Below are positions 1-5,099 of a stretch of 7,015 bases of DNA, piece by piece. Position numbers and translations under genes: made by a program. The stretch comes from Bacillota bacterium (lineage in GTDB: Bacteria; Bacillota; Clostridia; Lachnospirales; Lachnospiraceae): assembly GCA_023409535.1 (NCBI GenBank), contig JAEYGZ010000011.1, positions 1-7,015 of the forward strand, read 5' to 3'. Within the stretch, counting starts at the first letter, position 1. The number at the start of each line of letters is the position of its first letter. The notes under the pieces are model-generated. The model was not told the DNA's origin and searched no databases. It saw only the letters and a list, made by a program, of their open reading frames with translations.

Positions 1-439
1 GCTCACCAAAGAATAACTCCGCTTCAATCAGGGCTGTAAACATGCCGCTAATACATGTTAAATCACGATTGATACTCGAAGGTTTAATACCCTGACTTCT
101 TCGGGTGGCGCAGTACTGGCTGATAAGGGATTTCGTGATTTGAAATGCGCATGGGTCATTCGTTATTTTTGTGAAGATTTCAATTTTTCCAAGATTAGAT
201 TTCCCATGCTCTTCGTGTTTACCCTTTAAATCCCACCAGATCTGTGTCAGTTCCGACAGACGTCGTTTGTCTGTTGGTTTTGATAGCCATTCTTTATTGT
301 GGTGGTTGTACAACGTGTATTTTTCGAAAGCGACAGCTTCGCTTTTCTTATCAAACTTCCTACGGATGCGTTTTCCGTTACGTCCAGTAGGGCGGATGTC
401 CACTTCATATCGACCATCATCGAGTTTTTTGATTGCCAT
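1..439 (-). CDS. int: P2-type integrase, N-terminal 146 residues (runs off left edge)
   Basis: Tyrosine recombinase that integrates and excises the phage between attP and the host attB. Read on the minus strand, the protein begins MAIKKLDDGRYEVDIRP and continues with no stop to the window edge. It matches P2 Int (about 337 residues) throughout as I remember that sequence. The visible part covers the small N-terminal arm-binding domain (roughly residues 1-55) and the helical core-binding domain (roughly 60-146, including QIWWDLKGKHEEHG and SINRDLTCISGMFTALIEAE). The catalytic domain with the R-H-R-Y residues lies outside, so integrity of the enzyme cannot be judged. The ATG at 439-437 is chosen because a good GGAGGG ribosome site (plus-strand 447-452) lies 7 bases upstream and because it is the P2 start. 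It lies downstream of C in the same direction and in P2 is co-transcribed with it from Pc. Confidence 0.96.
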   Translation of the reverse strand, partial: MAIKKLDDGRYEVDIRPTGRNGKRIRRKFDKKSEAVAFEKYTLYNHHNKEWLSKPTDKRRLSELTQIWWDLKGKHEEHGKSNLGKIEIFTKITNDPCAFQITKSLISQYCATRRSQGIKPSSINRDLTCISGMFTALIEAELFFGE

Positions 440-492
440 CAGAAAACCCTCCGAGTGGTACTTTTTTTTGCTACTACTAATCGCTTTTTTCG

Positions 493-515
493 TGGTGGCT
501 GAAATTTAGCCACCA
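493..515. repeat. 8-bp inverted repeat between C and int
   Basis: TGGTGGCT (493-500) and AGCCACCA (508-515) are perfect complements separated by a 7-base AT-rich loop. On the C-to-int (minus) transcript this gives a stable hairpin in the 115-base gap between the two genes. It is followed on that strand by A-rich, not U-rich, sequence, so it lacks the tail of an intrinsic terminator in either direction. It could attenuate int, stabilise the C mRNA, or be a protein-binding dyad. The inverted repeat itself is certain; its role is unknown. Confidence 0.6.
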
Positions 516-554
516 ATAGTAGGCACTTGTGATGAATATATTCGCGATAAATTG

Positions 555-854
555 TTAACCAGTCTTTTGACCGGAGTGGGGCGACGTTGTTTCGTTTTGC
601 CCAAAGTGTGCGAGAGCGGGCGCAATTTGCCCGGCTTCTGGAGCTACCTGATCAGTCATGAACCACAAAGTATATTTAGTAAATCTGGGATGTTGTAAGA
701 CCTTCATTATGGCTTCAACTCCAGCGTTTTTTGACCGGCTCTCATAGCTCGAAAGTGAGCTGTAGGCTACACCAGTTAATTCACTGAATTCTTTACGGTT
801 TAACCTTTCAGATTCACGGATTAGCTTCAACTTCTCCGAAACGTCTATTGACAT
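555..854 (-). CDS. C: P2-family immunity repressor C
   Basis: Transcriptional repressor that keeps the prophage silent by shutting off the early promoter Pe and so cox and the lytic genes. It is 99 residues from the ATG at 854-852, exactly the length of P2 C, and is preceded by GGAG five bases upstream. A longer reading frame begins at a TTG at 926, but it would run through the control region and has no clear ribosome site, so I reject it. A helix-turn-helix is visible around residues 20-40 (RKEFSELTGVAYSSLSSYES), typical of short XRE/Cro-like repressors. The C-terminal part (FTKYTLWFMT then APALAHFGQNETTSPHSGQ) is nearly identical to P2 C as remembered, while the DNA-binding half differs considerably. 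This suggests a mosaic gene with its own operator specificity, probably heteroimmune to P2. Confidence 0.93.
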   Translation of the reverse strand: MSIDVSEKLKLIRESERLNRKEFSELTGVAYSSLSSYESRSKNAGVEAIMKVLQHPRFTKYTLWFMTDQVAPEAGQIAPALAHFGQNETTSPHSGQKTG

Positions 855-975
855 AATTACTCCGATTGCGTAATTTCTTGCTGATGGTGTGAAATGTTGC
901 GCTTCTGGAGTTATCCTTTTAGGCAATAATTAGCCATTAGGAGCCATTAGAAGCACTAAGGGAGAATCGTAGCAG
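855..975. promoter_or_regulatory. C/cox divergent control region (Pc, Pe and operators)
   Basis: This 121-base gap separates the start codons of C (leftward) and cox (rightward) and must hold the lysogeny switch. In P2 the promoters Pc and Pe lie face to face here, with C operators over Pe and Cox boxes over Pc. A sequence TTGACA at 848-853, overlapping the C start codon, followed 17 bases later by TAATTT (871-876), is a candidate rightward Pe with a good -35 and a weak -10. I could not assign Pc boxes with confidence. The cox ribosome site is GGAG at 961-964, rather far (11 bases) from its ATG. Confidence 0.7.
922..960 (-). promoter_or_regulatory. Helically phased direct repeats, candidate Cox boxes
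   Basis: AGCCATTAG occurs exactly at 932-940 and again at 942-950. Degenerate copies sit in the same 10-base register at 922-930 and 952-960. Read on the minus strand the unit is CTAATGGCT, which shares the TAAxGxC core with the P2 Cox box TTAAAGNCA (5 of 8 specified positions). P2 Cox is known to bind multiple boxes and to oligomerise into a helical filament on DNA. A one-turn spacing fits that mode of binding, and binding here would repress Pc. They could instead be C operators. Confidence 0.5.
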
Positions 976-1566
976 ATGAATAGACAGCTTGTAAGCGTGA
1001 CTGATGCCGTGCCTTATCAGGAGTTTGCAAAACTCATTGGTAAAACTCCAAGAGCTGTAAGGGGCATGATTGAGAAAGGGAAATTACCAGTTATTGAGAT
1101 TACTGACCCTCAGTCAGTATCGGGGCGTGCTGGTGAATATTGGGTATACCTTCCGGCATGGAATAACGGACTAAAACTGGCTTACGCGCCGCATCTCGGC
1201 GCGCGTCATATTCATATCACCAGAACGACGGACTGGCGCATTGTGCCGAAAGTTCCGGTCGTTGAGCCTTTGACTTTAAAAAGCGGCATCGCCGCGCCTC
1301 GGAGTCCTGTCAATAACTGTGGAAAACTCACCGGTGGTGATACTTCGTTACCGGCTCCCACACCTTCTGAGCACGCCGCAGCAGTGCTTAATCTGGTAGA
1401 TGACGGTGTTATCGAATGGAATGACCCGGAGGTCTTGAAAGTGCTTAATCTGGCATTGAAAATAGAAGCATCACGTAAATGTACAAACAAAGGAGACACA
1501 CGAGCAGGCATAGTTGGCGAGTCAACCGCGATTTTCAATGTACAGGATGCTGATAATCAACAATGA
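976..1566 (+). CDS. cox: Cox-type excisionase/Pc repressor with a foreign 126-residue C-terminal extension
   Basis: Residues 1-70 (including AVPYQEFAKLIGK, a winged-helix DNA-binding segment, MIEKGKLPVI, and GRAGEYWVYLPAWNNGLKLAY) match P2 Cox closely. Cox represses Pc and directs excisive recombination by Int. P2 Cox ends at 91 residues. This protein leaves the P2 sequence after Tyr70 and goes on to 196 residues, ending in two adjacent in-frame stops (TGA TAG). The tail has a Pro/Gly/Ser-rich linker at about residues 103-131 and then an acidic, probably helical part (EHAAAVLNLVDDGVIEWNDP to LALKIEASRK). I do not recognise the tail. The junction coincides with a GC-rich hairpin at 1185-1203, so the gene is likely a fusion made by a deletion or replacement. 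Whether the fused protein still binds DNA or oligomerises normally is open. The first 70 residues contain the whole wing, but the last 21 residues of P2 Cox are missing. Confidence 0.85.
   Translation: MNRQLVSVTDAVPYQEFAKLIGKTPRAVRGMIEKGKLPVIEITDPQSVSGRAGEYWVYLPAWNNGLKLAYAPHLGARHIHITRTTDWRIVPKVPVVEPLTLKSGIAAPRSPVNNCGKLTGGDTSLPAPTPSEHAAAVLNLVDDGVIEWNDPEVLKVLNLALKIEASRKCTNKGDTRAGIVGESTAIFNVQDADNQQ
1185..1203. repeat. GC-rich 7-bp hairpin at the Cox homology breakpoint
   Basis: CGCGCCG (1185-1191) and CGGCGCG (1197-1203) are perfect complements around the loop CATCT. The left arm starts at the last base of codon 70 of cox, exactly where similarity to P2 Cox ends. Such a dyad may mark the recombination or deletion point that joined cox to unrelated DNA, or may be chance. 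No T-run follows, so it is not a standard terminator. Confidence 0.55.
1383..1453 (+). repeat. 14-bp in-frame direct repeat inside the cox extension
   Basis: AGTGCTTAATCTGG is found at 1383-1396 and again, without mismatch, at 1440-1453. The offset is 57 bases, exactly 19 codons, so both copies encode the same peptide (VLNL) in the same frame. It may be a trace of an old internal duplication in the tail or a repeated leucine-rich helix motif. The intervening sequences are not otherwise alike. Confidence 0.5.
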
Positions 1567-1687
1567 TAGCTATTGTGACTATGCTAACCCTATGAATCTA
1601 TTGTGTGATTATGAGTAATGACTTTTTCTAATATTTGATTTTTAATGTAGTAACTTAGCTAATTTTAAAATTTGTAAAAGGATTTTT
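1567..1687 (+). promoter_or_regulatory. AT-rich intergenic region, probable promoter of the SIR2-HerA operon
   Basis: These 121 bases separate the cox tail from the SIR2 gene and are markedly AT-rich. A weak sigma-70 candidate is TTGATT at 1635-1640 with GCTAAT at 1658-1663, 17 bases apart, which would give a very short leader. TAATAT at 1629-1634 is an alternative -10 with no convincing -35. The SIR2 ribosome site AAAAGG (1676-1681) sits six bases before the ATG. No terminator for cox is apparent, so read-through from Pe after induction is possible. Confidence 0.4.
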
Positions 1688-2935
1688 ATGTCGATTTATC
1701 AAGGTGGTAACAAGTTAAATGAGGATGATTTTCGTTCTCACGTTTATTCCTTGTGTCAATTAGATAATGTTGGCGTTCTGTTAGGTGCTGGTGCTTCTGT
1801 CGGTTGTGGTGGGAAAACGATGAAAGATGTATGGAAATCGTTTAAGCAAAACTACCCTGAGCTTTTGGGAGCACTTATTGATAAATATCTTCTGGTTTCG
1901 CAAATTGATTCTGATAACAATTTGGTCAATGTTGAACTTTTGATAGATGAAGCAACTAAATTTCTTTCTGTAGCTAAAACTAGACGATGTGAAGATGAAG
2001 AGGAGGAATTCAGGAAGATATTAAGTTCATTATATAAAGAGGTTACGAAGGCTGCATTATTAACAGGAGAACAGTTTAGAGAGAAAAATCAGGGTAAAAA
2101 AGATGCGTTTAAATATCACAAAGAGTTAATTTCAAAATTAATTTCAAATAGACAGCCCGGTCAGTCGGCTCCGGCAATTTTTACAACAAATTATGATTTG
2201 GCCTTAGAGTGGGCTGCAGAAGATTTAGGAATACAGTTGTTTAATGGTTTTTCTGGGCTACATACACGGCAGTTTTATCCTCAGAATTTTGATTTGGCTT
2301 TCAGAAATGTAAATGCGAAGGGCGAAGCAAGATTCGGACATTATCATGCGTATCTCTATAAATTACATGGCTCACTTACGTGGTATCAAAATGATAGCTT
2401 GACTGTTAACGAAGTTAGTGCATCTCAAGCATATGATGAATATATTAATGACATAATCAATAAAGATGGCTTTTATCGCGGTCAACATTTGATTTATCCA
2501 GGGGCGAATAAATATAGTCATACAATCGGCTTCGTTTATGGAGAGATGTTTAGACGTTTTGGGGAGTTTATTTCGAAACCTCAAACAGCGTTGTTCATAA
2601 ATGGGTTTGGTTTCGGTGATTATCATATAAATAGAATAATATTAGGCGCGTTACTGAATCCATCTTTCCATGTTGTTATATATTATCCTGAATTGGAAGA
2701 AGCAATTACTAAAGTAAGTAAGGGTGGCGGTTCGGAAGCTGAGAAAGCTATTGTTACTTTAAAAAATATGGCTTTCAATCAAGTAACTGTAGTTGGGGGA
2801 GGAAGCAAGGCATATTTTAATAGTTTCGTAGAACATCTACCATACCCTGTGCTTTTTCCACGAGATAATATTGTTGATGAGTTGGTTGAAGCAATTGCTA
2901 ATCTTTCTAAAGGAGAAGGTAATGTCCCTTTTTAA
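1688..2935 (+). CDS. SIR2-domain antiphage effector (SIR2-HerA system)
   Basis: Predicted NAD+-hydrolysing effector of the two-gene SIR2-HerA defence system, 415 residues, cytoplasmic, with no signal peptide or membrane segment. Sirtuin-fold landmarks are in order: the nucleotide-binding GAGAS at 33-37, TTNYDLALEWA at 166-176 with the conserved Asn168 and Asp170, KLHGSLTW at 225-232 with the presumed catalytic His227, and the late GFGFGDYHIN at 306-315. The zinc-binding Cys pairs of deacetylase sirtuins are not seen, as is usual for bacterial defence SIR2 proteins, which cleave NAD+ rather than deacetylate. By established work on this family the SIR2 subunits assemble with a HerA hexamer, and phage infection leads to NAD+ loss and abortive infection. 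The gene is AT-rich with many AGA/ATA-type codons, unlike the P2 genes around it, indicating separate acquisition. It overlaps the HerA gene by 14 nt. All expected active-site residues are present, so it looks functional. Confidence 0.9.
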   Translation: MSIYQGGNKLNEDDFRSHVYSLCQLDNVGVLLGAGASVGCGGKTMKDVWKSFKQNYPELLGALIDKYLLVSQIDSDNNLVNVELLIDEATKFLSVAKTRRCEDEEEEFRKILSSLYKEVTKAALLTGEQFREKNQGKKDAFKYHKELISKLISNRQPGQSAPAIFTTNYDLALEWAAEDLGIQLFNGFSGLHTRQFYPQNFDLAFRNVNAKGEARFGHYHAYLYKLHGSLTWYQNDSLTVNEVSASQAYDEYINDIINKDGFYRGQHLIYPGANKYSHTIGFVYGEMFRRFGEFISKPQTALFINGFGFGDYHINRIILGALLNPSFHVVIYYPELEEAITKVSKGGGSEAEKAIVTLKNMAFNQVTVVGGGSKAYFNSFVEHLPYPVLFPRDNIVDELVEAIANLSKGEGNVPF

Positions 2936-4754
2936 ACTTACTGAAATCTCGGCTATTGGATACGTTGTAGGATTAGAAGGGGAAAGAATTAGGATAAACC
3001 TGCATGAGGGGTTGCAAGGCAGATTAGCATCGCATAGAAAGGGGGTGAGCTCAGTAACGCAACCAGGAGATCTTATTGGGTTCGATGCAGGTAATATATT
3101 AGTTGTCGCAAGAGTGACAGATATGGCATTTGTTGAAGCGGATAAAGCGCATAAGGCAAATGTAGGCACATCTGATTTAGCTGATATACCTCTAAGACAA
3201 ATTATCGCCTATGCAATTGGCTTTGTGAAAAGGGAGTTAAATGGTTATGTTTTTATATCAGAAGATTGGCGCTTACCTGCATTGGGTTCTTCTGCTGTTC
3301 CTTTGACTTCAGATTTTTTGAACATCATTTATAGTATTGATAAAGAAGAACTCCCAAAAGCGGTTGAATTAGGTGTGGATTCTCGAACTAAAACCGTTAA
3401 GATATTTGCAAGTGTTGATAAATTATTGTCGCGACACTTAGCCGTTCTTGGTAGTACAGGATATGGTAAATCAAATTTCAATGCTTTGTTAACGAGGAAG
3501 GTTTCTGAAAAATACCCTAACTCAAGAATAGTTATTTTTGACATAAATGGTGAATACGCGCAAGCTTTTACAGGTATTCCAAATGTAAAGCACACTATTC
3601 TAGGGGAATCCCCAAATGTTGATAGTTTGGAAAAAAATCAGCAAAAGGGTGAGCTATATAGTGAAGAGTATTATTGTTATAAAAAGATACCATATCAGGC
3701 ATTAGGTTTTGCTGGGTTAATTAAATTATTAAGGCCAAGTGATAAAACACAATTGCCCGCATTAAGAAATGCATTAAGTGCAATTAATCGGACTCATTTT
3801 AAAGGCCGTAATATTTACTTGGAAAAAGATGGTGGTGAAACTTTTCTTTTGTATGATGATTGTCGTGACGCAAATCAAAGTAAATTGGCTGAGTGGTTGG
3901 ATTTATTAAGGCGTAGACGTCTTAAAAGAACGAATGTATGGCCGCCGTTTAAAAGTTTAGCGACTTTGGTTGCTGAATTTGGATGTGTAGCTGCTGACCG
4001 TTATAATGGAAGTAAACGTGACGCGTTTGGTTTTAGTAACGTGTTGCCATTGGTAAAAATCATACAACAACTTGCAGAGGATATAAGATTTAAATCTATT
4101 GTTAATTTAAATGGAGGGGGTGAACTAGCAGATGGTGGAACGCATTGGGATAAAGCTATGAGTGATGAAGTTGATTACTTCTTTGGTAAGGAAAAAGGAC
4201 AAGAAAATGATTGGAATGTTCATATAGTTAATATGAAAAATTTGGCACAAGATCATGCTCCAATGTTACTTAGTGCATTGTTGGAGATGTTTGCTGAGAT
4301 ACTATTTAGACGTGGGCAGGAACGTTCGTATCCTACGGTACTTTTGTTGGAAGAAGCGCATCATTACCTGCGTGACCCTTATGCTGAAATTGACTCACAG
4401 ATTAAAGCATATGAACGACTTGCTAAAGAAGGTAGGAAATTCAAATGCTCTTTAATTGTCAGTACTCAGCGACCCTCAGAGCTTTCTCCTACTGTTTTGG
4501 CAATGTGTTCAAACTGGTTTTCGTTACGTTTAACTAATGAAAGAGATTTACAGGCTCTCAGATATGCAATGGAAAGCGGTAATGAACAAATCTTAAAACA
4601 AATATCAGGTTTGCCAAGAGGTGATGCTGTTGCATTTGGTTCTGCATTTAATTTGCCTGTAAGAATTTCAATTAATCAAGCAAGGCCAGGGCCAAAATCT
4701 TCAGATGCTGTTTTTTCTGAAGAATGGGCTAATTGTACAGAATTACGTTGTTAA
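2922..4754 (+). CDS. HerA-type hexameric ATPase/translocase of the SIR2-HerA defence system
   Basis: 610-residue HerA/FtsK-superfamily ATPase, the partner of the SIR2 effector upstream. An N-terminal HAS-barrel-like beta domain is visible at about residues 1-75 (EISAIGYVVGLEGERIRINL, GDLIGFDAGNILVVARV). The Walker A motif is GSTGYGKS at 177-184, the Walker B is TVLLLEEAHHYL at 472-483 with two acidic residues at 477-478, and the conserved HerA segment CSLIVSTQRPSELSP follows at about 509-523, then an Arg-containing region SLRLTNERDLQAL. HerA proteins form DNA-binding hexameric rings. In this system the ring scaffolds and activates SIR2 and may unwind or move along phage DNA. The ATG at 2922 is preferred because AGGAG (2911-2915) precedes it at good spacing. 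Upstream TTG/ATG codons at 2871-2877 would lengthen the overlap with SIR2 and lack a ribosome site. The 14-nt overlap implies translational coupling. Base composition is AT-rich like SIR2. Confidence 0.92.
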   Translation: MSLFKLTEISAIGYVVGLEGERIRINLHEGLQGRLASHRKGVSSVTQPGDLIGFDAGNILVVARVTDMAFVEADKAHKANVGTSDLADIPLRQIIAYAIGFVKRELNGYVFISEDWRLPALGSSAVPLTSDFLNIIYSIDKEELPKAVELGVDSRTKTVKIFASVDKLLSRHLAVLGSTGYGKSNFNALLTRKVSEKYPNSRIVIFDINGEYAQAFTGIPNVKHTILGESPNVDSLEKNQQKGELYSEEYYCYKKIPYQALGFAGLIKLLRPSDKTQLPALRNALSAINRTHFKGRNIYLEKDGGETFLLYDDCRDANQSKLAEWLDLLRRRRLKRTNVWPPFKSLATLVAEFGCVAADRYNGSKRDAFGFSNVLPLVKIIQQLAEDIRFKSIVNLNGGGELADGGTHWDKAMSDEVDYFFGKEKGQENDWNVHIVNMKNLAQDHAPMLLSALLEMFAEILFRRGQERSYPTVLLLEEAHHYLRDPYAEIDSQIKAYERLAKEGRKFKCSLIVSTQRPSELSPTVLAMCSNWFSLRLTNERDLQALRYAMESGNEQILKQISGLPRGDAVAFGSAFNLPVRISINQARPGPKSSDAVFSEEWANCTELRC

Positions 4755-4797
4755 TTACCTGATGTACATGGCTAGTGCAAGTTGGTAGCGCATGTCT

Positions 4798-4825
4798 ATA
4801 TGCATTTATTTGCATGTGTTTTATT
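4798..4825 (+). terminator. Weak candidate terminator downstream of HerA
   Basis: ATATGCA (4798-4804) can pair with TGCATGT (4811-4817), including one G-U pair, around a 6-base loop. It is followed by GTTTTATT. The stem is short and AT-rich, so as an intrinsic terminator it would be weak. It is the only candidate for ending the SIR2-HerA transcript before cos. Confidence 0.25.
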
Positions 4826-4888
4826 GAGTGAGCGCACAAGCTTGATGACCCGACAGGTATGTATTTAGACTGAATTTACACCTGCATT

Positions 4889-4912
4889 AAAACCGCCCCA
4901 CGAAGCGGGCGG
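4889..4912 (-). terminator. Candidate leftward terminator abutting cos
   Basis: On the minus strand the sequence reads CCGCCC, an 8-base loop, GGGCGG, then TTTT (plus-strand AAAA at 4889-4892). The stem arms are plus 4893-4898 and 4907-4912, so the arm shares one base with the cos overhang. It would stop any leftward transcript that passed the gene Q terminator, and so shield the HerA gene from antisense reading. It may equally be part of the cos recognition structure. Confidence 0.45.
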
Positions 4913-4930
4913 GCGAGGCGGGGAAAGCAC
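4912..4930 (+). other. cos: P2 cohesive-end site (cos), 19-nt overhang
   Basis: The 19 bases GGCGAGGCGGGGAAAGCAC are identical to the single-stranded cohesive end of P2 (also used by P4), and the P2 genome numbering starts here. Terminase (gpP with gpM) makes a staggered cut at this site to package unit-length DNA. The position just left of gene Q is the standard P2 arrangement. The site looks intact, so DNA carrying it could be packaged by P2 heads if it were available in circular form. Confidence 0.93.
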
Positions 4931-5072
4931 TGCGCGCTGGCGGTGGTGCTGATTTTATTTTTTCAGCGTCTGAGCGCGTCGTGATGGCGTTTAGATTGTG
5001 CGTCGGGGCGTTGGTGTGTCTAAGGGGTGTTTTGTGCGGTGGTGAGCGTGTGAGGGCGTGATGACGGGATGT

Positions 5073-5095
5073 AAAAAAGCCGCCCGCAGGCGGCG
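5073..5095 (-). terminator. Intrinsic terminator of the P-Q operon
   Basis: On the minus strand the sequence is GCCGCC, loop TGCG, GGCGGC, then TTTTTT, beginning a few bases after the Q stop codon. Stem arms are plus 5079-5084 and 5089-5094, and the U-tract is plus 5073-5078. It is a textbook rho-independent terminator for the leftward late transcript. Confidence 0.92.
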
Positions 5096-5099
5096 ATGT

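Larger units (their letters stand above)
4755..5099. other. Gene-free cos region between the defence cassette and gene Q
   Basis: No credible gene is seen in these 345 bases. Up to about 4890 the sequence is AT-rich with small dyads; in P2 this corresponds to the right genome end, beyond old. From about 4890 the composition jumps to GC-rich and the sequence follows the P2 left end as I recall it: cos at 4912-4930, then dyads including GCTGA (4948-4952) with TCAGC (4963-4967) and CGCGCT (4933-4938) with AGCGCG (4973-4978), then the gene Q terminator. The flanking dyads probably belong to the extended cos region recognised by terminase. Confidence 0.75.

Noticed and set aside
171..509. Open frames on the plus strand opposite int
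   Set aside because: They are antisense shadows of the clear P2 integrase, have no family resemblance and no ribosome site.
855..926. 24-residue N-terminal extension of the C repressor
   Set aside because: It starts at TTG, runs through the operator region and has no ribosome site, while the ATG at 854 has GGAG upstream and gives the exact P2 length.
1212..1538. 108-codon minus-strand frame opposite the Cox tail
   Set aside because: No recognisable family and no clear ribosome site. The plus frame is continuous with Cox. Kept only as a faint alternative should the tail prove non-coding.
2871..2921. Longer HerA start (17 extra residues)
   Set aside because: TTG start deep inside SIR2 without a ribosome site; the ATG at 2922 has AGGAG at good spacing and begins directly with the HAS-barrel.
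2372..3169. Minus-strand frames opposite SIR2 and HerA
   Set aside because: Low-complexity shadows of well-supported genes with no motifs.
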